DNA of 64,000 nt, from assembly GCF_000967545.1 (NCBI RefSeq), contig NZ_JXXV01000007.1:124001-188000 (forward strand), given 5' to 3'. This DNA is from Vibrio galatheae (GTDB taxonomy: Bacteria; Pseudomonadota; Gammaproteobacteria; Enterobacterales; Vibrionaceae). Numbering within the stretch: position 1 is the first letter of the stretch; each line of letters begins with the position of its first letter. The notes under the pieces are model-generated. The model was given only the letters and a program-made list of their open reading frames with translations, was not told the origin of the DNA and ran no database searches. The position numbers and the translations under genes were made by a program. Below, in pieces: positions 55,827 to 64,000 of the stretch.

Positions 55827-57032
55827 ATGAGTCATAAAAGAATTTCTGTGACTGTGCTTTCGGGTTTTCTAGGTGCGGGGAAAACAACCGTACTTAGCCA
55901 CATTCTCAATAATCGCGAAGGCAAGCGAGTCGCGGTGATTGTCAACGATATGAGTGAAATCAATATTGATTCCGCGACGGTGAAAAACGAAGTATCGCTC
56001 AATCACAGAGAAGAAAAATTGGTGGAAATGAGCAACGGTTGTATTTGCTGCACGTTGCGTGAAGATTTATTGATGGAAGTGACCCAACTGGCCAAGGAAG
56101 GTCGTTTCGATAATCTCGTGATTGAATCTACAGGTATTTCTGAGCCACTCCCCGTGGCTGAAACATTTACCTTTGCTGATGAAAGTGGCGTATCACTGTC
56201 TGATGTCGCCACTTTAGATACTATGGTGACAGTAGTAGACGCAGTGAATTTTTTACGTGACTACGAAGCCGCGCAATCTCTTCAAGAGACCGCCGAGCAT
56301 TTAGGTGACGAAGACCATCGTAGTGTTTCTGATTTATTGATAGATCAAGTTGAGTTTGCGGATGTCATTTTGATCAGTAAAACCGATCTCGCTCGTACCG
56401 AAGAGGTTGAGCGTTTGAAAGCGATTTTAAGAACATTAAATACAGGTGCTCGCATAATTGCTATACAAAATGGGCAGGTGGATGTCTCGGATGTGCTAGA
56501 TACAGGCCTATTCAATTTTGAGCGTGCACAACAGGCTCCAGGGTGGCTAAAAGAGCTACGAGGTGAGCATATTCCAGAAACAGAAGAATACGGAATTAGT
56601 AGTTTTAGCTATCGTGCTCGTCTACCTTTTCATCCAGAAAAGTTCTATAAGTTGCTGCACAATTTGTCTCATTTTGGAAAGTTAATTCGTTCCAAAGGGT
56701 ACTTCTGGTTGGCGTCCCGTCCAGAGTTTGTTGGGCAATGGAATCAAGCTGGAGGAATCGCAGACTATGGTTGTGCAGGTATGTTTTGGAAAGCGACCCC
56801 AAAAGCGCACTGGCCGACTGAGCCTGAACTCATATTGGCAATAGAGGAGAGTTGGGTTGAACCATTTGGCGATATGCGTCAAGAGTTAGTATTTATCGGC
56901 CAAGGGTTAGATGAAGCTGCACTGGTACAAGCGCTTGATGCATGTCTATTGACTGAAGAAGAATTAGATGCTGGCGAAGCCCTTTGGCAAACTTTCCTTG
57001 ACCCATTCCCTGTATGGGAGGTGGAGGCATGA
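55827..57032 (+). CDS. COG0523 GTPase, candidate zinc metallochaperone
   Basis: A 401-residue G3E GTPase. Walker [10 protein letters not shown], the CXCC metal motif in [11 protein letters not shown], Walker [12 protein letters not shown] and SKTD for guanine recognition are intact, and a C-terminal COG0523 domain ([13 protein letters not shown]) follows. It is in the ZigA/ZagA/YeiR-like group that delivers zinc to client proteins during zinc starvation. ATG at 55827 has GGAG eight bases upstream; GTG at 55818 is less likely. It overlaps the next gene. Confidence 0.9.
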   Translation: MSHKRISVTVLSGFLGAGKTTVLSHILNNREGKRVAVIVNDMSEINIDSATVKNEVSLNHREEKLVEMSNGCICCTLREDLLMEVTQLAKEGRFDNLVIESTGISEPLPVAETFTFADESGVSLSDVATLDTMVTVVDAVNFLRDYEAAQSLQETAEHLGDEDHRSVSDLLIDQVEFADVILISKTDLARTEEVERLKAILRTLNTGARIIAIQNGQVDVSDVLDTGLFNFERAQQAPGWLKELRGEHIPETEEYGISSFSYRARLPFHPEKFYKLLHNLSHFGKLIRSKGYFWLASRPEFVGQWNQAGGIADYGCAGMFWKATPKAHWPTEPELILAIEESWVEPFGDMRQELVFIGQGLDEAALVQALDACLLTEEELDAGEALWQTFLDPFPVWEVEA

Positions 57033-57697
57033 TTATGGACATGGTGGAGAGCCTAGCTCCTACTCACACTAAGGGGACGTCTCCAATCGCGGTAGCACCA
57101 AACATACTCACCGACATATATAAACCGGAGCACAATATTGCAATATGGCAACGCACCCTATCAAAGGAAATGATGCTAAGTATTGAACACATGCTTAGAG
57201 ATATGAGTTCATTGGCGTTGGTTCAAAGCGTTACTCCATATGATGCCGCAGAGTGGGTACGCGGAAAATTAGATGGTTACTCATGCGCCAATGCGTTGAG
57301 CGACGACATCGCTTTGATAGTGGATATGTTCTGTTGTTTATTTGATGTAAAAGAAGCAGGTTTGCGACTGACCCGCTTGGATAGTCCTATGTGCCCTAAG
57401 TTTCACGTTGACCATGTGCCATGCCGATTGGTCACAACTTATACTGGGCGAGCAACCGAATGGCTTGAGAACGAGGGTATTGACCGCACCAAGCTCGGTG
57501 CAGGTAGCTTTGGTCTACCGGATCACCGTTCAGGGTTGTTTAGAAGTGAAACAGCCATACAGCAGATGCGGGCTGGCGATGTTGCCTTACTCAAAGGCAG
57601 CGGCTGGGAAGGTAATGAAAATAATGCTTTAGTGCATCGTTCACCTAGTGTTGGGACAAACGAACAGCGGCTATTGCTAACATTGGATTTTATCTAA
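57029..57697 (+). CDS. DUF1826 family protein
   Basis: A 222-residue protein of DUF1826, a family nearly always found next to COG0523 genes in zinc-starvation clusters. The conserved block is [27 protein letters not shown], where HVDH suggests metal or Fe(II)/2-oxoglutarate-dioxygenase-like binding; ALVHRSPSV is another block. The start at 57029 overlaps the previous stop (ATGA) and has GGAGGTGGAGGC before it. The function is not established. Confidence 0.88.
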   Translation: MIMDMVESLAPTHTKGTSPIAVAPNILTDIYKPEHNIAIWQRTLSKEMMLSIEHMLRDMSSLALVQSVTPYDAAEWVRGKLDGYSCANALSDDIALIVDMFCCLFDVKEAGLRLTRLDSPMCPKFHVDHVPCRLVTTYTGRATEWLENEGIDRTKLGAGSFGLPDHRSGLFRSETAIQQMRAGDVALLKGSGWEGNENNALVHRSPSVGTNEQRLLLTLDFI

Positions 57698-57701
57698 GTA
57701 A

Positions 57702-58163
57702 ATGCGAGATATTAATAGTGTTATGGAGCAAGCAGAGCAAATCTGCTTAGCTCGAGGCAAGCAACTTACGTCCAAACGAAAATTAATACTAAGCGCTTTA
57801 CTGCATGCTGATCAGCCGCTTTCCGCCTATGAACTGATAGATTATTGTAAACGTTATTTTGCGCAGAACATCCAAGCAATGTCCGTTTATCGAATTTTGG
57901 ATTTTCTAGAAGCTGAACATTTAGCCCATAAGCTCAATATATCTAATAAGTACGTCATTTGTTCCCAAATTGAGTGCGGTCATGAACATGGAGTTCCCCA
58001 ATTTTTGATTTGCTTTCAATGTGGAAAGGTCAGTGAAATAGCAGCTGAACCCAAGGTTATTTCTAGCGTATGTGCGAACGCAAGACAAGAAGGCTTCACT
58101 GTTCGAAGTCCTCAATTTGAGATTTCCTGTGTGTGCGATGATTGCGCAAAAAACACCCCATGA
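57702..58163 (+). CDS. zur: Zinc uptake regulator, Fur family
   Basis: A 153-residue Fur-family repressor. The N-terminal winged helix is TSKRKLILSALLHADQPLSAYELIDYCK. The zinc sites include ECGHEHGVPQFLICFQCGKVSEI (CxxC) and CVCDDCAK (CxxC). The region between CxxC motifs holds the His and Cys ligands of the regulatory site. It is encoded inside the operon that begins at the Zur box, so it would control its own supply. ATG at 57702; a second ATG at 57723 is possible. Confidence 0.93.
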   Translation: MRDINSVMEQAEQICLARGKQLTSKRKLILSALLHADQPLSAYELIDYCKRYFAQNIQAMSVYRILDFLEAEHLAHKLNISNKYVICSQIECGHEHGVPQFLICFQCGKVSEIAAEPKVISSVCANARQEGFTVRSPQFEISCVCDDCAKNTP

Positions 58164-58247
58164 GACAGTTGCACAATCGCAATTTGATGGAGTGACATTC
58201 CGAGTCTTCTTTCATTTTTCAATTCATTTTAGGGGATTTGATACCTT

Positions 58248-59582
58248 ATGCCGACTACATTGATTAAAAATGCCCGAGTGGTAAATGAGGGGATCATTAC
58301 AGAGGTCGACTTACGTATTGTCGATGAGCGTATCGACCGCATTGGCTGCAACATCACATCACAGTCCGAGGACGCAATCATTGATGCTCAAGGTGGTTAT
58401 TTGCTGCCAGGCATGATTGACGATCAGGTGCATTTCCGAGAGCCGGGATTAACACATAAAGGCACGATTGCAAGTGAGTCTCGTGCAGCGGTCGCAGGTG
58501 GGATCACTAGCTATATGGAAATGCCCAATGTTAGCCCTGCGACTACGACCATAGAGGCATTAGAACGAAAGTTTGACCTTGCAAAAGAGCACTCATTCGC
58601 CAATTATTCTTTCTATCTTGGTGCTACTGAAGACAATCTAGATCAGATCAAAAAGCTAGACCCAAGTCGACACTGTGGCGTGAAAGTGTTTATGGGGGCA
58701 TCAACGGGAAATTTGTTAGTCGAAGATCAGCAAGCGTTGGAGTCCATTTTTCGTGACTCTCCTGTGCTGATTGTTACTCACTGTGAAAGTGGGACTGTCA
58801 TTAAACAAAATCAGCAAAAGCAACGAATTAACAAGTCAGAGTTTACCATCGAAGACCATCCCATTTTGCGTGACGAAGAGGCGTGCTACGCCTCATCTTC
58901 TTATGCGGTAGAACTTGCCAAAAAGTATCACAGCCAACTGCATGTTCTACACATTACAACGGCGAAGGAGTTAACACTGTTTGACTCGGGTGATATTCGA
59001 GATAAATCGATCACCGCGGAGGCTTGTGTCCATCACCTCTGGTTCAGTAGCAAAGATTATGCGGAGCTCGGTAACTTGATCAAATGTAATCCTTCAATCA
59101 AATCCTCTAATGATCGCGACGCGCTATTGGCTGCGTTAAATGCTGGTCAAATAGATATCATAGCAACAGACCATGCTCCTCACACTTTGCAAGAAAAACA
59201 GGTGCCTTACGAGCAGGCACCCGCTGGGCTGCCGTTGGTTCAGCATGCGCTACTTACTCTCTTCGATCATGTCCGTTTAGGTCATATGAGCTTGACTCAG
59301 GTGGTCGAAAAAACCGCGCACAACCCGGCGATTCGCTATGGCATTCAAGGCAGAGGTTTTATTCGTGAAGGTTACTACGCCGATTTGGTGTTAGTTGATG
59401 CTCATACCCCAACACGAGTTAGCCACGAAAACAGTTTATATCACTGTGGCTGGTCGCCTTTTTCTGGACATGAATTTTCAGCTCAAATTCAAAAGACTTG
59501 GGTCAATGGCGCGCTAGTTTATACCAATAACAAAGTCATCGATAAACCAGCCGTAGCGATGCGTTTATCTTTCAATCGTTAA
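58248..59582 (+). CDS. Dihydroorotase paralogue (class I-like) in the zinc cluster
   Basis: A 444-residue amidohydrolase of the class I dihydroorotase type. It has VHFREPGLTHKGTIASESRAAVAGGITS, a KVFMGASTGNLL block, THCESG, LHVLHITTAKE and ATDHAPHT. The usual HxH motif reads QxH (Gln60, Val61, His62), so one zinc ligand is changed. A similar QxH form is found in other dihydroorotases. It duplicates pyrC at 11311. In zinc-starvation operons such copies are thought to replace the zinc enzyme. AGGGGA lies well before the ATG. Confidence 0.9.
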   Translation: MPTTLIKNARVVNEGIITEVDLRIVDERIDRIGCNITSQSEDAIIDAQGGYLLPGMIDDQVHFREPGLTHKGTIASESRAAVAGGITSYMEMPNVSPATTTIEALERKFDLAKEHSFANYSFYLGATEDNLDQIKKLDPSRHCGVKVFMGASTGNLLVEDQQALESIFRDSPVLIVTHCESGTVIKQNQQKQRINKSEFTIEDHPILRDEEACYASSSYAVELAKKYHSQLHVLHITTAKELTLFDSGDIRDKSITAEACVHHLWFSSKDYAELGNLIKCNPSIKSSNDRDALLAALNAGQIDIIATDHAPHTLQEKQVPYEQAPAGLPLVQHALLTLFDHVRLGHMSLTQVVEKTAHNPAIRYGIQGRGFIREGYYADLVLVDAHTPTRVSHENSLYHCGWSPFSGHEFSAQIQKTWVNGALVYTNNKVIDKPAVAMRLSFNR

Positions 59583-59625
59583 GTGGTTTACCGAAAAGAA
59601 GAACCATGAACAAACTGGAAGCATT

Positions 59626-60186
59626 ATGTTAAGAAGAAACCCAACAGGCCATATGCCACAGGTGTCCTCAACGGCCTTTATTGATCCAACCGCTATTATC
59701 TGTGGCAAAGTCATTATTGAGGATAACGTTTTTATTGGACCTTATGCAGTTATCCGAGCTGACGAAGTTAATAACCATGGAGACATGGAAGCAATCGTCA
59801 TTAAACGTGATACCAATATCCAAGATGGCGTCGTGATTCATTCTAAGGCAGGAGCTGCGGTGACCATTGGTGAGCGCTCATCCATCGCACATCGTTCAAT
59901 TATTCATGGCCCTTGCCAGGTTTGTGATGATGTTTTCATTGGCTTCAACTCCGTCGTGTTTAATAGCGTCATCGGTGAGAGGTGCGTTATTCGTCATAAC
60001 TGTGTCGTTGATGGCCTCGATTTACCCGCTTGTTTCCATGTACCGCCGATGACCAATATTGGTGTCGGTTTTGATTTAGAGAGTATCTCTAAAGTGCCAC
60101 CAGAATATTCAGCTTTTTCCGAATCCGTCGTTTCTGCCAACCATGAGCTAGTCCAAGGCTATCGGAGAATTGCCAATGAACTTTAA
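59626..60186 (+). CDS. Gamma-class carbonic anhydrase family protein
   Basis: A 186-residue left-handed beta-helix protein with hexapeptide repeats (ICGKVIIEDNVFIGPYAVIRADEV). The three metal His are in VVIHSKAG and SIAHRSIIHG. It may be a carbonic anhydrase that works with iron or cobalt rather than zinc, which would fit its place in a zinc-starvation operon. GGAAG precedes the ATG. The 3' end overlaps the next COG0523 gene by eleven bases. Confidence 0.85.
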   Translation: MLRRNPTGHMPQVSSTAFIDPTAIICGKVIIEDNVFIGPYAVIRADEVNNHGDMEAIVIKRDTNIQDGVVIHSKAGAAVTIGERSSIAHRSIIHGPCQVCDDVFIGFNSVVFNSVIGERCVIRHNCVVDGLDLPACFHVPPMTNIGVGFDLESISKVPPEYSAFSESVVSANHELVQGYRRIANEL

Positions 60187-61189
60187 TAAGCCTCTGATTT
60201 CGCGCGTGCCGACTAACATCATCACCGGCTTTCTTGGGGTGGGGAAAACATCGGCAATAATGCACTTATTGGCCCATAAACCAAGTCATGAACGTTGGGC
60301 TGTATTGGTCAATGAATTTGGCGAAGTTGGTATTGATGGCAGCTTGTTACAAGGCCAAAAAAAACAGCAAGACCAAGTGTTTATTCGTGAGGTCCCCGGG
60401 GGATGTATGTGCTGTGCAGCAGGTCTTCCGATGCAAATCGCCTTGAATCAATTATTGTCTGAAGCAAGGCCAGATCGATTGTTGATTGAGCCGACAGGCC
60501 TTGGTCATCCTAAAGAAGTACTGCACGTGCTATCGACCGAGTACTATCGTCAAATTCTCGCTTTGCAAAAAAATATTACTTTAGTCGATGCACGTAAACT
60601 ATCGGATCCTAAGTACACTGACCATGAAACGTTTAACCAGCAAATCGCTATCGCAGATACAGTGGTAGGGAATAAGCGCGATCTCTATCAAGATGGAGAT
60701 GAACAAAAGCTTACAACTTATATAGCTAAGCGCGGCCTGCGGGAAACAAAAGTGATTTTTGCTGAACATGGTGCTATCCCTTTTCATGAATTTGAGGGAG
60801 CGACTCATATTGGCGTGCTAAAAACGCCCTCTGTTCTTTATCGTGAACGAGAGAAAAAGTTGCTTGTTCCTGAGTTGCCTATGCCTGAGAGCGGTATTCT
60901 CAAAGCAACCAATCAGGGGGAAGGCTTCTACAGTATCGGTTGGCGTATCTCCGCTGAGAAAGTGTTCGATCATAAAAAGCTGAGATTGTTGCTGCTTGAG
61001 CTCAAGGTCGAACGTATGAAAGCGGTTTTTGTCACGGGAAGCGGTATTTTTGGTTACAACCTAACATCAGATGGACTCAAAGAGTTAGAGCTAGACGATT
61101 GTTCAGAAAGTCGCCTTGAACTGATCTCTTCTGCTCTAGATGACCAATTTGAAGATAGATTATTTCGATGTTTGGAGAAGACATCATGA
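60176..61189 (+). CDS. Second COG0523 GTPase, candidate metallochaperone
   Basis: A 337-residue G3E GTPase. Walker A GFLGVGKTS, the CXCC motif in GGCMCCAAGLPMQ, Walker B IEPTGLGHPKEVLHVL and VGNKRD for guanine binding are intact; the C-terminal domain is short. It is more like YjiA than the copy at 55827, so the two likely have different clients. ATG at 60176 has GGAGA. It overlaps the gamma-carbonic anhydrase gene before it and the DUF1007 frame after it. Confidence 0.88.
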   Translation: MNFNKPLISRVPTNIITGFLGVGKTSAIMHLLAHKPSHERWAVLVNEFGEVGIDGSLLQGQKKQQDQVFIREVPGGCMCCAAGLPMQIALNQLLSEARPDRLLIEPTGLGHPKEVLHVLSTEYYRQILALQKNITLVDARKLSDPKYTDHETFNQQIAIADTVVGNKRDLYQDGDEQKLTTYIAKRGLRETKVIFAEHGAIPFHEFEGATHIGVLKTPSVLYREREKKLLVPELPMPESGILKATNQGEGFYSIGWRISAEKVFDHKKLRLLLLELKVERMKAVFVTGSGIFGYNLTSDGLKELELDDCSESRLELISSALDDQFEDRLFRCLEKTS

Positions 61190-61220
61190 TCGAGAAGAAA
61201 AAACTTTCCCTCTACCCACC

Positions 61221-61922
61221 ATGCCCAACCTCCTAAATATGTTAGTGGGATTTTTTTTAGATCTGCGCTTACGGCACTTATGTCGCCGTATCGGGTTAGG
61301 GCTAGTAACCATATTGTTTTCCTGTACGGTTCAAGCTCACCCTCATTCATGGGTTGAGACAAAAACCTACATCCAAGGTAAAGAAGGCATGATTACAGGC
61401 TTTAAGATGGAATGGTCTTTTGATCCGATGACGTCGGCTTACATACTTGATGGGGAAGATATGTCACCTGAAAGTGAACAAGAAACTCTACAAAAGTTAG
61501 CAGCTTCTACGTTGGAGAATATGCTGTATGAACATTATTTCACTTATTTTTATGATGACTATAAACCGATCAAGTATAGCCAGGCTCATAGTGGGAAGTT
61601 TAGTCGTAACCGTTCTCGCTTAGTGCTGAGTTTCGAATTGCCACTTTCTATGCCTAAACCCGTCACAAGGGATTCATTACGTTTACTGATTTTTGACTCA
61701 AGTTACTACGTAGATATGGCGTGGACATCTATCAGCGATATTCAACTGTCTGACGAGCTTTCGCGTCAATGTCGATTTACTCTTGCGCAGCCAAATCCAA
61801 CGCCAGAACAAATGAGTTATGCGATGTCTCTCCCTGCGAATGCGGACCCTGATTATGAGTTGGGTCAACTCTTTACTCAAACAGTGAACCTCCACTGCGC
61901 AAGTGTTCCCCAAACACAATGA
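61221..61922 (+). CDS. DUF1007 family exported protein
   Basis: A DUF1007 protein of about 233 residues. A signal peptide ends near VQA and is followed by the characteristic HPHSWVE block with paired His, then FKMEWSFDPM and later YVDMAW. DUF1007 proteins are periplasmic and occur with NicO-type metal transporters. The start is uncertain: 61140 (overlapping the previous gene by 50 bases), 61221 or 61239; no site has a clear ribosome site. It overlaps the NicO gene in an ATGA arrangement. Confidence 0.82.
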   Translation: MPNLLNMLVGFFLDLRLRHLCRRIGLGLVTILFSCTVQAHPHSWVETKTYIQGKEGMITGFKMEWSFDPMTSAYILDGEDMSPESEQETLQKLAASTLENMLYEHYFTYFYDDYKPIKYSQAHSGKFSRNRSRLVLSFELPLSMPKPVTRDSLRLLIFDSSYYVDMAWTSISDIQLSDELSRQCRFTLAQPNPTPEQMSYAMSLPANADPDYELGQLFTQTVNLHCASVPQTQ

Positions 61923-63040
61923 ACAATAAACTTTCAGAGATAGGAATGAAACTGATGAATTTACATTCACAGCACAATGAAAAGAAGCGTTTTACGCGTA
62001 ACCGACGCCGCTATCTTTGTTCCTTCGTGGCTTGTGCGTTGATTATGACCTGTGTGTATCAATTTTGGCTAGCGTGGCCTTCACTGATAATAGCGAGTTT
62101 ACAGTGGCAACGGGAAGTGAATAGCGAACTTGCAGATTTATTATACGATGCAAAAACTCACCCGTGGCTGGCCGGAGGTTATTTGGTTGGCGTGAGTTTT
62201 TTGTATGGAATGCTTCATTCACTAGGCCCCGGGCATGGTAAAGTGATTGTCACGACTTACTTAGCGACCCACCCCACAAAAGTAAAAACCAGCTTGGTCT
62301 TAACCATCATCTCGGCATTCTGTCAGGCACTAGTGGCGATTGTGCTGGTGAGTATTCTGTTATGGGGCTTCAATGCCTCTATGCGAGTCGTTAATCAACA
62401 AGCAAATTTTTTTGTTTCACTGAGTTTTGTATTAGTGGTGATGCTTGGGTGTTTAATCTGTTGGAAAGCAGCTAAGCAGCTTTACCGTACAATGAGAACT
62501 GAGAAAATTAAATTCGTCCGTATGACACCACTCACGATTAGGACTGCTTCAGAACATTCGCATATCGACAAAAAATTCGTTGTTTGTCCTTTGACTCTGC
62601 GAACGCCAGTTGCAATGACCAATCAGCACAAAGCTACTCTGGAGAGCTGTGGGTGTGGGCATCAACATGTTGCCAGTGCACAAGCGATCAACCATGCTGA
62701 AAATTGGCGAGAGTATGTTGGCATTGTTGCAAGTATTGGGATGCGTCCTTGCACAGGCGCTATTATGGTGCTGCTGTTTGCTAATATGGTTGGGTTGTAC
62801 TGGATGGGTGTTGCTAGCGCGATAGCTATGGCAATAGGTACTGCATTTACAACATCCATCATTGCGGTAATGACCTTAACCAGTAAGCAATTGGTCAAAC
62901 GTTATTTGACTGCTTCGAACAACAAAGCAAATTGGATGAATGTAGGCTATTTTCTACAATTCATCGGTGGCGTATTGCTGATTATGGTGGGGCTCACACT
63001 TATTGTCGGACAGAATTACTCTATTTCCCCACTATTATGA
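61919..63040 (+). CDS. NicO family nickel/cobalt-type metal transporter
   Basis: A 373-residue membrane protein with six or seven predicted segments. The family motif HSLGPGHGK is near residue 100 and a second block, RPCTGAIMVLLFAN, near 280. A cytoplasmic loop (about residues 185-255) contains many His, Lys and Cys (SCGCGHQHV). NicO/RcnA proteins move Ni or Co; with DUF1007 in a zinc operon it may handle zinc or another divalent metal, import or export not decidable. It starts at the stop of DUF1007 (ATGA). It closes the cluster. Confidence 0.85.
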   Translation: MNNKLSEIGMKLMNLHSQHNEKKRFTRNRRRYLCSFVACALIMTCVYQFWLAWPSLIIASLQWQREVNSELADLLYDAKTHPWLAGGYLVGVSFLYGMLHSLGPGHGKVIVTTYLATHPTKVKTSLVLTIISAFCQALVAIVLVSILLWGFNASMRVVNQQANFFVSLSFVLVVMLGCLICWKAAKQLYRTMRTEKIKFVRMTPLTIRTASEHSHIDKKFVVCPLTLRTPVAMTNQHKATLESCGCGHQHVASAQAINHAENWREYVGIVASIGMRPCTGAIMVLLFANMVGLYWMGVASAIAMAIGTAFTTSIIAVMTLTSKQLVKRYLTASNNKANWMNVGYFLQFIGGVLLIMVGLTLIVGQNYSISPLL

Positions 63041-63201
63041 TTTGACCATGTAAGCAAGGGCGGCTAAAAACTATATCACTTACATGGTTTTACTTAACTA
63101 ACGTTTTTCAGTGGCATTGCTTACGCTTAGTCCCTCAGTTTCACTAGACTCAAATTATTGGCGCGAATACAGCCAAGAATGGCTCAGCGTGCTTCCTTCT
63201 G

Positions 63202-64000
63202 TTATACAGGAGAAACACGACGTCTTTTAGCGAGAGCCATTGCGATGTTCGCCTTATTGTAGGCACTCTCATTGATAAAGTGCGGGTAAATTTCTCCTTC
63301 GCCATTCCAATGAATATCATAGCCAGCGAAAGTCGCTAATAGAGGCCTCCCTGGTTTGACCGCTTCAAAATCTCTGCCACAAATAGTAGGGTGCACTAAT
63401 GCTTGTCGCATACCCTCTTGATCAAGTGGAACCTCGATTTTTTCGGTGTAAAAAAAAGCGTCATATTCGCTCAGTAAGCCGATTTGGTTGAGGTTGTGCT
63501 TTTCGACATAGTCCAATACTACGGTAAGCATCTGTTTCATTAACTCCAAAGTGTCGTGCTTTAGCGCACCATGTGCTTGCGCCCCGACTTCAATCATTAA
63601 TCCATATTGTCCAGCAGTACAAAGATAAGGTTGCTCTTGCCATTCTTTCCGCTCTTCAAAAAGGATATGTGCTGACGGCATTCGCTGTTTAACGTACGCG
63701 CCCAATTTCCGATAAAACACGTCGTTAGAAAGCAAAATTAACGTTGCCCCCATATTGCTGGTTGTATTGTGCAGGTCAACAATCAACTGTTTTGCTTGGT
63801 TTGCGTATTGCTCAATGAATTGGTTTGCAATCTTGCTTTCATACAAGTCGGAGCAACCATCGCTATCCGTTGCTGAGAACTCGCGATTTAAGTCGGTATC
63901 GATGTATCGGACGTTGTGCTTTACTGCTTCGGAGTTGGCGATGACCGAATCGGCTGAAAAGGTTGATCTCTCGACAGAGTAACGTTTTTCTTTGATTAGT
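63202..64000 (-). CDS. Aspartoacylase/N-acyl amino acid amidohydrolase family, partial
   Basis: A leftward frame open to the window end, so the N-terminus is missing (the visible part is about 265 residues). The aspartoacylase block RYIDTDLNREF is followed by the zinc-binding VDLHNTTSNMGATL and the C-terminal HPTICGRDFEAVKPGRPLL. The upstream zinc motif (usually GGTHGNE) is outside the window. It hydrolyses an N-acyl amino acid such as N-acetyl-aspartate or an N-acyl aromatic amino acid. It is zinc-dependent by family. It converges on the NicO gene. Confidence 0.88.
   Translation of the reverse strand, partial: LIKEKRYSVERSTFSADSVIANSEAVKHNVRYIDTDLNREFSATDSDGCSDLYESKIANQFIEQYANQAKQLIVDLHNTTSNMGATLILLSNDVFYRKLGAYVKQRMPSAHILFEERKEWQEQPYLCTAGQYGLMIEVGAQAHGALKHDTLELMKQMLTVVLDYVEKHNLNQIGLLSEYDAFFYTEKIEVPLDQEGMRQALVHPTICGRDFEAVKPGRPLLATFAGYDIHWNGEGEIYPHFINESAYNKANIAMALAKRRRVSPV

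Overview
The window reads as chromosomal DNA of a marine gammaproteobacterium of the genus Vibrio or a close relative, quite possibly the smaller chromosome. The reasons are a GbpA-type chitin-binding LPMO preceded by a c-di-GMP riboswitch, a NorR/Hmp pair, and the mix of many diguanylate cyclase, chemoreceptor and small-molecule exporter genes, with moderate GC and dense coding. The link to chromosome 2 rests on recalled locations of pyrC, gbpA and bat genes in V. cholerae, not on a comparison. I see no IS element, phage, CRISPR array, rRNA or tRNA.

Layout. 1-5.5 kb: a leftward moxR-DUF58-DUF4381-batA-batB/C-batD operon (VWA and TPR proteins). 5.9-8.3 kb: a chemoreceptor and two small genes. 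8.6-11.2 kb: a polar amino-acid ABC transporter. 11.3-12.7 kb: pyrC with a PurR-like box and a Pmp3/YqaE mini-gene. 12.8-24.9 kb: housekeeping genes, including a MOSC-flavodoxin reductase-ferredoxin fusion, a diguanylate cyclase, an AraC/EamA divergent pair, an M14 peptidase, FrnE, a GH13 enzyme, an acyltransferase, nadE and a NadD-like gene. 24.9-35.2 kb: a GGDEF-EAL protein, LysR/MFS, a glutaredoxin, two EamA exporters, a MATE pump and a HAD phosphatase. 35.3-38.3 kb: norR/hmp with a sigma-54 promoter and two NorR sites. 38.3-47.9 kb: yaeQ, a cold-shock protein, arfA, a ThrE-type exporter, a PBP5-type carboxypeptidase, gbpA and a second MATE pump.

48-63 kb is a zinc-starvation region. An 18-bp perfect palindrome, read as a Zur box, lies between znuA and a long rightward run: znuC, znuB, COG0523 GTPase, DUF1826, zur, a second dihydroorotase, gamma-carbonic anhydrase, a second COG0523 GTPase, DUF1007 and a NicO metal transporter. 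A close copy of the same box (15 of 18 bases) precedes an Opp/Dpp-type ABC transporter at 48.0-52.9 kb whose two permeases are fused. This suggests that transporter takes up zinc in complexed form. Together these genes would import zinc, allocate it and replace zinc enzymes. The window ends inside an aspartoacylase-family gene.

The most unusual signal is a leader peptide with mutually exclusive hairpins before the EamA exporter at 31.5-32.4 kb, a candidate translational attenuator. The arfA hairpin enclosing its own stop codon and the bidirectional palindromic promoter at 16.69 kb are also notable.
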